From Blautia_A aquisgranensis (GTDB lineage: Bacteria > Bacillota > Clostridia > Lachnospirales > Lachnospiraceae), in the NCBI RefSeq assembly GCF_040096615.1, contig NZ_JBBMEJ010000003.1:180286-244285 (forward strand): a stretch of DNA of 64,000 nt, written 5' to 3'. Both the position numbers and the translations under genes were made by a program. The first letter of the stretch is position 1. Each line of letters starts with the position of its first letter. Of this stretch, positions 1-7,180 are shown piece by piece. A model generated the notes under the pieces. That model saw only the letters and a program-made list of their open reading frames with translations. It was not told the DNA's origin and did not search any database.

Positions 1-1062
1 GCAATGGTAATGGCAGCGGCAATGACCGTATCAGCAGCTCCGGCTGTTTATGCCGCAGAGAGAGCAGACTCCGAGACCATCAAGGAAGACAACCAGCCGG
101 CAGCAGAAGACAGTACAGAGTCTGCAGACACCGAAGATTCTTCCGCAGAGGCAACCAAGACAGAATATCCTCTGACCATCACAACCTATGATTACGATGG
201 AAACGAAATCGAAACCACTTATGAAAAAGCACCGGAAAAAGTCCTTGCTGTATATCAGGGAAGCATTGAGACTATGCTCGCACTTGGTCTGGAAGACCAC
301 CTGGTAGCTACCGCAGGTCTTGATAATGAAGTTCCGGAAGATCTCAAAGAAGCATTCTCAAAAACAAATTATCTTGACGAATTTACCCCATCCCTTGAAA
401 CTGTAACAATGCTGGAGCCGGACATGATCTTATCCTGGAGCTCTCTTTTCTCTGATAAGAATCTGGGAAATGTAACAGACTGGATCGACAAAGGCTGCAA
501 CACCTACTACAACACCAATACTCGTCCGGACGGCGACAGAACACTGGAAAATGAATTCACAGATATCTTAAATATCGGAAAGATCTTCGATGTACAGGAC
601 AAAGCACAGGCTATCGTTGATGATGCAAAAGCAGTGATCGACAAAACTCTTACTGCAACTGCAGATGTAAAAGACAAACCAAGCGTAATGGTATTGGAGC
701 CTCTTGGAGATGACATCACAAACTATGGCGTAAAGAGCCTTGGCGGAGATATGGTAACACAGTTAGGCGCAACTCTTGCAAACCCGGATGCTTCCACCGT
801 TGGAAAAGAGGATATCATCGCAGCCAACCCTGACGTGATCTTTGTGGTTTACATGCCATATGCAGGAGATGATCCGGAAACTGTTAAGAACAGCCAGCTT
901 GCAGTGATCCAGGATGATGAGTCCCTGAAGAGCCTTGACGCAGTAAAGAACGGACGTGTTTACCCGATCATGCTCAGTGAGATGTATGCAAGTGCAACAC
1001 GTACCCAGGACGGAATCGAAACTTTTGCAAAGGGATTATATCCGGACGTAAATCTTGACTGA
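1..1062 (+). CDS. ABC transporter substrate-binding protein (metal-chelate/corrinoid type), 5' partial
   Basis: The reading frame is open from the first base, so the start codon and the n-region of the signal peptide lie outside the window; 353 residues are visible. The first residues are the hydrophobic and cleavage part of an export signal (ending VYAAE), followed by an acidic Asp/Glu/Thr/Ser linker and then a periplasmic-binding fold of the FecB/BtuF/FhuD family (PEKVLAVYQGSIETMLALGL; the C-terminal lobe includes GGDMVTQLG and IIAANPDVIFVVY). It should capture an iron chelate, heme or cobalamin-like ligand outside the cell and deliver it to the permease encoded 14 bases downstream. No lipobox cysteine is visible. 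The ligand cannot be told from sequence alone. Confidence 0.85.
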   Translation, partial: AMVMAAAMTVSAAPAVYAAERADSETIKEDNQPAAEDSTESADTEDSSAEATKTEYPLTITTYDYDGNEIETTYEKAPEKVLAVYQGSIETMLALGLEDHLVATAGLDNEVPEDLKEAFSKTNYLDEFTPSLETVTMLEPDMILSWSSLFSDKNLGNVTDWIDKGCNTYYNTNTRPDGDRTLENEFTDILNIGKIFDVQDKAQAIVDDAKAVIDKTLTATADVKDKPSVMVLEPLGDDITNYGVKSLGGDMVTQLGATLANPDASTVGKEDIIAANPDVIFVVYMPYAGDDPETVKNSQLAVIQDDESLKSLDAVKNGRVYPIMLSEMYASATRTQDGIETFAKGLYPDVNLD

Positions 1063-1076
1063 TCGGAGAAAATGCA

Positions 1077-2162
1077 GTGAAAGAAACAGCTTCACAGAGA
1101 AAAAAAGATAAGGTGCTCAGAACATCCATGTATGTGGCAGTTCTCATCGGACTTGCAGGATTCCTTATTTTTTCCATACTTGCAGCCATCACTTTTGGAA
1201 ATGCGGATCTGTCACTGAAGGATGTATACAGCGTTATCGCTTATAAATTGTTTCATATAAAAAGTCTGTCCGCCTATGCGGAAGGCGCAGTTCATGATGT
1301 TGTGTGGCTGATCCGGCTGCCTAGAGTCCTTCTGGCTCTGGCAGTTGGAATGGCTCTTTCCGTGTGCGGCGTGGTGATGCAGGCTATCGTGCAGAACCCG
1401 CTGGCAGACCCGTATGTGCTGGGTATCTCATCTGGTGCATCTCTGGGTGCCACACTGGCCATCATGCTTGGAATCGGAAGCTTTCTTGGTGGAAACTCTG
1501 TGGGAATCACAGCTTTCATTGGCGCGATGATCACTTCTTTTGCGGTGATCGCCATTGCAAACATGGGTGGAAAGGCAACTTCCGCAAAACTGATCCTTGC
1601 GGGAATGGCGGTCAGCGCAGTCTGTTCTGCTTTTTCCAATTTTGTCATTTATATTACCAATGACAAAAATGCGGCAACAGAAGTTATGAAGTGGAGCATG
1701 GGAAGTCTTGCCGGAGCAAGCTGGACCAGAGTGGGTGTAATGCTTCCGGTCACGCTGGTGTGCGTGGCTGTTTTCTGGACGCAGTACCGGAACCTGAATC
1801 TGATGCTTCTGGGAGATGACGTATCCATTACCCTTGGAACAGATCTGCACAGACTGCGGACTTTTTATCTGATCATTGCTTCTGTTATGATCGGATTTGC
1901 CGTGTACTGTGCCGGTGTAATCGGATTTGTGGGACTGGTGATCCCTCATGTGGTCCGGATCCTTTTTGGAACAGATCACAGAAAACTGCTCCCCTTAAGT
2001 GCGCTTCTTGGTGCATCGTTTCTGATCTGGTGCGATGTGGCATGTCGTGTGATCCTTAAAAATTCCGAGATGCCCATCGGTGTGCTGGTATCCATTATCG
2101 GTGCTCCCTGCTTTATTTATCTGCTTGTGCGGAAATCCTATGGATTCGGAGGTGCCCGGTAA
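1077..2162 (+). CDS. FecCD-family ABC transporter permease
   Basis: A 361-residue polytopic membrane protein of the FecCD/BtuC family. It has an N-terminal hydrophobic helix at about residues 17-40, followed by further hydrophobic segments, with the family blocks IRLPRVLLALAVGMALS, NPLADPYVLGISSGASLG and GFVGLVIPHVVRIL. It forms the transmembrane pathway for the ligand delivered by the upstream binding protein. The start is a GTG at 1077; the nearby ATG at 1072 runs straight into a stop, and a GGAGAA ribosome binding site lies just upstream. The stop overlaps the start of the ATPase gene (TAATG), which points to translational coupling in one operon. Confidence 0.92.
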   Translation: MKETASQRKKDKVLRTSMYVAVLIGLAGFLIFSILAAITFGNADLSLKDVYSVIAYKLFHIKSLSAYAEGAVHDVVWLIRLPRVLLALAVGMALSVCGVVMQAIVQNPLADPYVLGISSGASLGATLAIMLGIGSFLGGNSVGITAFIGAMITSFAVIAIANMGGKATSAKLILAGMAVSAVCSAFSNFVIYITNDKNAATEVMKWSMGSLAGASWTRVGVMLPVTLVCVAVFWTQYRNLNLMLLGDDVSITLGTDLHRLRTFYLIIASVMIGFAVYCAGVIGFVGLVIPHVVRILFGTDHRKLLPLSALLGASFLIWCDVACRVILKNSEMPIGVLVSIIGAPCFIYLLVRKSYGFGGAR

Positions 2163-2917
2163 TGAAGATCACCACAGAAAATATTCAGGTTGGCTTTCAC
2201 GCCAGACAGATCCTGAAGGGAATCTCCATGGAATCCCAGGATAAGGAACTGGTAGGAATCATCGGACCAAACGGAAGCGGAAAATCCACTTTGCTGAAAT
2301 GCATTTACCGTATTCTGAAACCAGACGCAGGAGCCGTGTATCTGGACGGCGAGGAGCTTCATTCCATGAGTGTTCGAAGCTCTGCGAAAAAAATGGCCGT
2401 GGTGGCACAGCACAATTATTATAATTTTGATTTTACGGTCCGCGAGGTGGTTCTTATGGGGCGTGCGCCTCATAAAAAGACTCTGGAACGGGACAATGCA
2501 AAAGATTACCAGATCGTGGATGAAGCGCTGAAAACCGTACAGATGGAGGCGTTTGCAGACCGTACCTTTTCCACTCTTTCCGGAGGAGAGCAGCAGAGGG
2601 TGATCCTGGCAAGAGCACTTGCCCAGCAGACCTCTGCACTGATTCTGGATGAGCCTACCAATCATCTGGACATTACCCACCAGATCATGCTGATGGAGCT
2701 GGTGAAAAAACTTAATGTAACCGTGATCTCCGCTATTCACGATCTGAATATTGCAGCAGCATACTGTGATAAGATCTATGTACTGAAGGACGGAGTTCTG
2801 GAAGGTTACGGAACGCCGGAAGAAGTCCTGACCCCGGAGCTGATCCGCAGGATCTATAAAGTAGAAGCGGAGATCGTTTACGACAGCCGCGGAAAGATGC
2901 ATATTTTGTTTTTATGA
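2162..2917 (+). CDS. ABC transporter ATP-binding protein, FepC/BtuD-like
   Basis: A 251-residue cytoplasmic ATPase that powers the FecCD-type importer. The Walker A motif GPNGSGKS is at residues 35-42; the signature LSGGEQQR, Walker B ALILDEPTNHLD and the H-loop in AIHDLN follow in the usual order. The C-terminal part (GTPEEVLTPELIRRIYKVEAEI) is typical of iron-siderophore and cobalamin ATPases. The ATG overlaps the permease stop codon. It completes a binding protein, permease, ATPase operon; only one permease gene is present, so the permease is expected to act as a homodimer. Confidence 0.93.
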   Translation: MKITTENIQVGFHARQILKGISMESQDKELVGIIGPNGSGKSTLLKCIYRILKPDAGAVYLDGEELHSMSVRSSAKKMAVVAQHNYYNFDFTVREVVLMGRAPHKKTLERDNAKDYQIVDEALKTVQMEAFADRTFSTLSGGEQQRVILARALAQQTSALILDEPTNHLDITHQIMLMELVKKLNVTVISAIHDLNIAAAYCDKIYVLKDGVLEGYGTPEEVLTPELIRRIYKVEAEIVYDSRGKMHILFL

Positions 2918-2953
2918 TTCTGGCTGTGAGGCGGGATGCATAGAGGGAAAAAG

Positions 2954-3307
2954 ATGAAAAAGATCGGGATTTTGACATGCCTTAATTCCAATGATGTGTG
3001 TACCAGGGCAGGATGTCTGTCTGCATTTCGGGAAAGAAGAGATTTTTTTTCCGGCTATCCGGAAGATACGATTCTGGCAGCTGTGATGACATGCAACGGA
3101 TGCAAAGAAACCAATGCAAAAGAACCTGCTGAAGATGAGGGAATTTTGGAAAAGGCAGACCGGCTGGTCAGTGAAAAGATCAGCGTCATCCATGTCGGGG
3201 TATGCCGTCTGAATGAGGAAAAAAAGGAATGTCCGCGGATAACACAGATCTGCGGTCTGATAGAAGAACGCGGGATCAAAGTGATCCGAGGAACCCATAA
3301 AGAATAA
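2954..3307 (+). CDS. CGGC domain-containing protein
   Basis: A small Cys-rich cytoplasmic protein of the CGGC-domain family, 117 residues from the ATG at 2954, which is preceded by an AGAGGG ribosome binding site; an alternative in-frame ATG lies at 2936. The eponymous motif appears here as CNGC at residues 47-50, with more cysteines at 9, 16 and 21 and a CRLNEEKKECPRI segment near the end. The family is presumed to bind metal or a metal cofactor; the biochemical role is not established. Its position 36 bases after a metal-chelate ABC transporter supports a link to metal or corrinoid handling. Confidence 0.75.
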   Translation: MKKIGILTCLNSNDVCTRAGCLSAFRERRDFFSGYPEDTILAAVMTCNGCKETNAKEPAEDEGILEKADRLVSEKISVIHVGVCRLNEEKKECPRITQICGLIEERGIKVIRGTHKE

Positions 3308-3314
3308 GAGAAAA

Positions 3315-3358
3315 CCGCCGTATCTTTCCGGAAATGCCGGAAATACGGCGATTTTTTT
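3315..3358 (+). terminator. Rho-independent terminator after the ABC importer operon
   Basis: An inverted repeat (CGCCGTATctttCCGG paired with CCGGAAATACGGCG) is followed by a run of seven T at 3352-3358. It lies 8 bases after the CGGC gene stop and should end the operon. Confidence 0.9.
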
Positions 3359-3526
3359 ACAGAATGTTTCTGCGAAAATTTGTGTAAGTTCTGGTAAAAC
3401 CAGACATATGGTGGTATAATAAGAACATTAAAAAAAGGCTCGGGTGCAGCGACCTCAAAAAACGCTGCGCTGTAGATTTACTGACAGAAAGTACAGCCGA
3501 ACAGAAAGAAAGGATGGTGCAGTGTT

Positions 3527-3757
3527 ATGAATTTAAATACAACAAAACTTGAAGAACTGCTCGCAACACTGAAGAAAAAAGAAGAAGAGAAAGATAAGAA
3601 CACAGTCCTTTGGGTACTGGCGATCATCGGTGCTGTTGCAGCTGTTGCCGGTATTGCGTTTGCAGTATACCGTTTCTTCGCTCCGGATTATCTGGAAGAT
3701 TTTGAAGAAGATTTTGATGATGACTTCGATGATTATTTCGAGGATGAGGAAGAGTAA
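3527..3757 (+). CDS. small single-span membrane protein with acidic tail
   Basis: A 76-residue protein. It has a charged, Lys/Glu-rich N-terminal helix (residues 8-24), one transmembrane helix (about 28-48, VLWVLAIIGAVAAVAGIAFAVY), and a tail of nearly pure Asp/Glu with Phe/Tyr (DFEEDFDDDFDDYFEDEEE). The tail recalls DUF4366-like small proteins common in Lachnospiraceae, but no function is known. The 5' leader contains a -10-like TATAAT at 3415-3420 and a GCAGCG/CGCTGC hairpin. The gene is monocistronic, ending before a strong terminator. The acidic tail could face the cytoplasm and bind cations or basic proteins; this is inference. Confidence 0.75.
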   Translation: MNLNTTKLEELLATLKKKEEEKDKNTVLWVLAIIGAVAAVAGIAFAVYRFFAPDYLEDFEEDFDDDFDDYFEDEEE

Positions 3758-3835
3758 GAACTTTCACTGCAGAGGCTGTTTTGAGCAGATCAGAATGGCA
3801 GTCTGTTATGTATGAATATGAGAAGCGGATAATTG

Positions 3836-3867
3836 AAGCCCCGGCGCGATACCGGGGCTTGATTTTT
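3836..3867 (+). terminator. Rho-independent terminator
   Basis: AAGCCCCGG and CCGGGGCTT form a perfect 9-bp stem around CGCGATA, followed by GATTTTT. It separates the small membrane protein gene from rlmD. Confidence 0.9.
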
Positions 3868-3917
3868 GAAGACGGACCGTGAAACGCTGTACTAGTTATA
3901 AAACAGAAAGAGGATTT

Positions 3918-5345
3918 ATGAAAAAAGGTGAAATTTACGAAGGTATTATAGAAAAAGTGGAATTTCCAAACAAAGGTTTTGTTTGGGTTGATGACCAGAA
4001 AGTAATTGTAAAAAACGGAATCCCGGGACAGAAAGTCAGGTTTATGATCAATAAGAAACGTTCCGGCCGGGCGGAAGGACGTCTTCTGGAGGTCCTGGAG
4101 AAATCTCCGCTGGAGACAAGAGAACCTGCCTGTCAGGAGTTTCCGGCATGTGGCGGCTGCATGTATCAGACCATGAGCTATGAGGCACAGAAGGAGATGA
4201 AGGAATGTCAGGTGAGGGAACTTCTGGATGGGGCAGTGAGAGAAAGTCTGGCTAAGATCGGGAAGAACAGTGATGTGACAGAAAAAGCTGAGGCTGCGGA
4301 TCGTTTATATCACTGGGATGGGATCTATGGCAGTCCCATTGAGTTCGGGTACCGCAATAAGATGGAGTTTTCTTTTGGGGATGAGTATAAGGATGGGCCG
4401 CTGTCCCTTGGACTTCACAAAAAGGGAAGCACTTACGATATCCTGAATACGGATGACTGTAAGCTGGTCCATCCGGATATGACAAAGATCCTGGTCTGTG
4501 TGCGGGAGTTTTTCCTGGAGCGTAATGCCAGCTTCTATAAAAAGCTGCAGCATGTGGGGTATCTTCGACATCTTCTTCTTCGAAGAGGTGTTACAAGTGG
4601 TGAGATCCTGGTCCATGTGGTAACCACCACCCAGGAAGAATATGATCTGGAGCCTCTGAAAGAACAGCTTCTTGCACTTCCGCTGGAAGGGAAGATCGTG
4701 GGGATCATGCACATTTTAAATGATTCTTTATCTGATGTAGTGCAGAGCGACGAGACGAAGATCCTTTACGGAAAGGATTATTTCTATGAAGAACTTCTTG
4801 GACTGAAATTTAAGATCAGCACATTTTCCTTTTTCCAGCCAAATTCCCTGGCTGCGGAGATTCTGTATTCCAAGGTACGGGAATATGTAGGAGATACCAG
4901 AGACAAGGTGGTGTTTGACCTTTACAGCGGAACCGGCACCATTGCCCAGCTTGCGGCGTCCGTTGCCAGCGAGGTGATCGGTGTGGAGATCGTGGAAGAC
5001 GCGGTAAAAGCCGCCAGAGTAAACGCTGCACTTAACAGCATCAATAACTGTCGTTTTATTGCCGGAGATGTGCTGAAGGTTCTGGACGATGTGCCGGAGA
5101 AACCGGATATGATCATCCTTGATCCACCAAGAGATGGCGTTCACCCCAAAGCCCTTCCAAAGATCCTGGCTTACGGCGTAGACCAGATTGTATACATTTC
5201 CTGCAAGGTTACAAGTCTTGTGAGAGACCTCCCGGCATTTTATGAGGCTGGATATGAGATGACCCACGCCTGTGCAGTGGATCAGTTCTGCCAGGGGGTC
5301 CATGTGGAGACCGTCTGTTTACTGTCGAGAAAAGCCCCGGTTTAA
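3918..5345 (+). CDS. rlmD: 23S rRNA (uracil-5-)-methyltransferase, RlmD/RumA family
   Basis: A 475-residue SAM-dependent enzyme that methylates C5 of a uridine in 23S rRNA. The ATG at 3918 is chosen because AGAGGA sits just before it; a longer frame back to 3879 has no such site. The N-terminus is a TRAM domain (EGIIEKVEFPNKGFVWVDD). A cysteine cluster (CQEFPACGGC) fits the [4Fe-4S] site of RumA. The Rossmann part shows DLYSGTGTIAQL, LDPPRDG and the catalytic cysteine in YISCK. The protein ends HVETVCLLSRKAPV. The last 46 bases lie beyond a 12-bp sequence repeated at 16016, so this tail may have been supplied by an integrated element. Confidence 0.93.
   Translation: MKKGEIYEGIIEKVEFPNKGFVWVDDQKVIVKNGIPGQKVRFMINKKRSGRAEGRLLEVLEKSPLETREPACQEFPACGGCMYQTMSYEAQKEMKECQVRELLDGAVRESLAKIGKNSDVTEKAEAADRLYHWDGIYGSPIEFGYRNKMEFSFGDEYKDGPLSLGLHKKGSTYDILNTDDCKLVHPDMTKILVCVREFFLERNASFYKKLQHVGYLRHLLLRRGVTSGEILVHVVTTTQEEYDLEPLKEQLLALPLEGKIVGIMHILNDSLSDVVQSDETKILYGKDYFYEELLGLKFKISTFSFFQPNSLAAEILYSKVREYVGDTRDKVVFDLYSGTGTIAQLAASVASEVIGVEIVEDAVKAARVNAALNSINNCRFIAGDVLKVLDDVPEKPDMIILDPPRDGVHPKALPKILAYGVDQIVYISCKVTSLVRDLPAFYEAGYEMTHACAVDQFCQGVHVETVCLLSRKAPV
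5300..5311 (+). other. candidate attachment core (attL) inside rlmD
   Basis: CCATGTGGAGAC occurs here in the HVET codons near the rlmD 3' end and again at 16016-16027 in the same reading frame of a displaced rlmD-like tail. The pair brackets about 10.7 kb of AT-rich accessory DNA. The rum/rlmD 3' end is a known integration site for streptococcal integrative elements. No recombinase gene was found inside, so the assignment is inferential. Confidence 0.5.
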
Positions 5346-5416
5346 GTGGGTTTCCGGCGATTATCGCAGGATATGAACCTGTGTTTTTAGTGAAAAATTA
5401 TGAGAATATAGAATTT

Positions 5417-5431
5417 CCCCACAAGGGGGGA
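5417..5431 (+). other. short hairpin after rlmD
   Basis: TTCCCC and GGGGAA pair around ACAAGG-rich loop sequence just after rlmD. No T-run follows, so it is not a clear intrinsic terminator. Confidence 0.4.
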
Positions 5432-5432
5432 A

Positions 5433-5500
5433 GTAAAATCCGCGGACAACTGCTTGTGCGCCGAAACTTTATCGGCATAAAGCGTGTCCGCGGATTTTAC
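5433..5500. repeat. nested inverted repeat at the left edge of the island
   Basis: GTAAAATCCGCGGACA (5433-5448) is repeated perfectly in reverse complement at 5485-5500. The 36-base interior contains a second stem, GCCGA (5460-5464) with TCGGC (5472-5476). There is no T-run on either strand, so a terminator is unlikely. It could be a recombination site, a folded RNA or an operator. Confidence 0.8.
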
Positions 5501-5520
5501 CATTTGTACAAGATATTCCA

Positions 5521-5549
5521 TTGAAAGTGTTCCTCTAAAGGATTATAAT
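5521..5549 (+). promoter_or_regulatory. promoter of the island gene cluster
   Basis: TTGAAA at 5521-5526 and TATAAT at 5544-5549 are separated by 17 bases. This is a near-consensus sigma-A promoter and would start transcription about 27 bases before the first gene of the cluster. Confidence 0.8.
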
Positions 5550-5582
5550 AAATATGTTGTCATTGTAATATGGAGGAAGTAT

Positions 5583-5783
5583 ATGGAACTTTTAACAACA
5601 ACCGAAATGGCAAAAAAGTGGGGGCTCTCTAGACGAAGAGTAACAACATACTGTACAAATGGGCGGATCGAAGGAGCGATTATGAAGGGAAATACATGGC
5701 TAATACCTGATAATGCGATAAAGCCTGAAGATCCCAGGCGTACAAGAAAAAATAGTGATGAGATAGAGGAGGGCGCTAAATGA
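5583..5783 (+). CDS. excisionase-like helix-turn-helix protein
   Basis: A 66-residue DNA-binding protein starting at the ATG at 5583, which has GGAGGA seven bases upstream; the frame extends back to 5484 but without a ribosome binding site. Residues 4-35 (TTTEMAKKWGLSRRRVTTYC) form a winged helix-turn-helix of the MerR/excisionase type, followed by NGRIEGAIMKGNTWLIP, the wing common in mobile-element proteins of Lachnospiraceae. It is the first gene of the cluster and its stop overlaps the next start (ATGA), so it is probably the local regulator; an architectural role in element excision is also possible. Confidence 0.75.
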   Translation: MELLTTTEMAKKWGLSRRRVTTYCTNGRIEGAIMKGNTWLIPDNAIKPEDPRRTRKNSDEIEEGAK

Positions 5784-6778
5784 GTTCATATACTGAGATT
5801 GATACAGCTTTATTAGATTTGGATTTTACAAATCCGCGTATACAAAATTATTTACAAAACTATCCGGAAGAAAGCAGATCAGGAGAATTACTTGCTATGC
5901 TGCTAGGAACTGGAACTGACAGTTGTGCAAGTTTAAAGGAGTCTATCAAGGAGCATGGTGGAATCATTAATCCAATTATTGTAAATCACTTTCCGGATGG
6001 CAGATACGTAGTTATCGAGGGTAACACTCGTCTGCAAATATATAGAGATTTTATTAGGGACAATGTGCCAGGAAATTGGAATAAAATAAGGGCTATCATC
6101 TATGAGAATCTCGAAAATAATGAAATGCACTCAATTCGGTTACAGGCACATTTGGTTGGACCAAGAGATTGGGATGCTTATGCCAAGGCGAAATATTTAA
6201 CCTTTCTTTCGGACGAAGAGAAAATGCCTATGAAAGAACTTTTGGCGTATTGTGGTGGATCCTCAAAAGCATCAGAAATTCGCTATATGATTCAAGCATA
6301 TAAAGATATGAGAGATATATATGCTCCACTATGTGAGGATGACACACAGTTCGATCAAAAGAAATTTTCCGGCTTTGTTGAATTACAAAAAAAGAATGTT
6401 GTGGAAAGTCTTCAGCTACATGGATATGACAAAACTGATTTTGCACAATGGATGGTAGATGAAAAATTCTCTCGATTAGAAGACGTGAGACGATTACCAC
6501 AGATTCTGAATAGTAAAAGAGCAAGGCAGGCTTTTTTAAAGCATGACACGGCTGCGGCTAAGAAAATTTTAGAAGCTGAGGATATCACACCGGATTCTCT
6601 GAAAAATGTTACCTACGAGATGTTGGCCAATGAACTTTCAAAGAGAATGTTTGACATTACACATGTGGAGGTTCTTAAGCTAAAAACAGATGCTGAGTAT
6701 GAGGAAAAATTAAACGCACTACGAAAAGTAGTTGAGACAGTGCAGAGCATAGTCTTAGATGAAATTGATGGTAACTGA
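5780..6778 (+). CDS. ParB/Srx-fold protein (first paralogue)
   Basis: A 332-residue protein with a ParB N-terminal-like domain. NPR is near residue 18, SLKESIKEHGGIINPIIV is in the middle, and the nucleotide-binding box is GRYVVIEGNTRLQIYR (about 73-90), in which EGNTRL replaces the GERR of chromosomal ParB. A helix-turn-helix-like stretch follows (MKELLAYCGGSSKASEIRYMI). The rest is helical and unrecognised. ParB-like domains of this type bind CTP or ATP; related folds occur in DndB and DpdB of DNA-modification systems. The start overlaps the HTH gene stop, and a paralogue is encoded three genes later. No ParA partner is present in the cluster, so a plasmid-partition role looks unlikely. Confidence 0.75.
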   Translation: MSSYTEIDTALLDLDFTNPRIQNYLQNYPEESRSGELLAMLLGTGTDSCASLKESIKEHGGIINPIIVNHFPDGRYVVIEGNTRLQIYRDFIRDNVPGNWNKIRAIIYENLENNEMHSIRLQAHLVGPRDWDAYAKAKYLTFLSDEEKMPMKELLAYCGGSSKASEIRYMIQAYKDMRDIYAPLCEDDTQFDQKKFSGFVELQKKNVVESLQLHGYDKTDFAQWMVDEKFSRLEDVRRLPQILNSKRARQAFLKHDTAAAKKILEAEDITPDSLKNVTYEMLANELSKRMFDITHVEVLKLKTDAEYEEKLNALRKVVETVQSIVLDEIDGN

Positions 6779-6779
6779 T

Positions 6780-7178
6780 ATGGGAGAATCAAATAAGCAT
6801 AAGGTTTTAGTTGAATACGCCTTAAGATTTATTAAAGATAGCGTTGGGGAGGATTTGAGTTATTTTATCGAAACCGATATTAATGATGGACGACCGCTTC
6901 CTCAATTGACAATGGAAGGATACAGACCAGACGTATTTTTTGAATACAACGGTGTTATGTTTATAGGAGAGGCAAAAACAAGTGATGACATTTTGAGAGA
7001 ACATAGTATAAATCAGTATTACTCATACTTGAAAAAATGTTCATTAAACCAGGGACATGCAACATTTGTTTTGGCAGTTCCTCTTGAAGACCGGGCCAGG
7101 GCAAATAATATCCTTGTAAAAATCAAGAAAGAAATACCTGGGGATTATGAAGTAAAAGCGATTGGAATGATTGTATAG
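6780..7178 (+). CDS. PD-(D/E)XK-like nuclease-fold protein
   Basis: A 132-residue protein. The proposed ATG at 6780 begins one base after the previous stop; an in-frame ATG at 6759 would overlap the ParB-like gene. The nuclease signature is a glutamate in the first helix (E12), then RPDVFF (D51) and GEAK (E64, K66), the spacing of a PD-(D/E)XK active site. The remaining strands and helix (HSINQYYSYL, ATFVLAVPL) fit the same fold. It has no DNA-recognition domain of its own, so targeting would have to come from partners such as the ParB-like proteins or the helicase encoded next to it. Function is inferred from motifs only. Confidence 0.65.
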   Translation: MGESNKHKVLVEYALRFIKDSVGEDLSYFIETDINDGRPLPQLTMEGYRPDVFFEYNGVMFIGEAKTSDDILREHSINQYYSYLKKCSLNQGHATFVLAVPLEDRARANNILVKIKKEIPGDYEVKAIGMIV

Positions 7179-7180
7179 TT

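Noticed and set aside
5780..6778. Plasmid partition parB as the function of the ParB-like genes
   Set aside because: No parA or parS-like repeats occur in the cluster, the GERR box is replaced by EGN-S/T-RL, and nuclease and helicase genes are interleaved.
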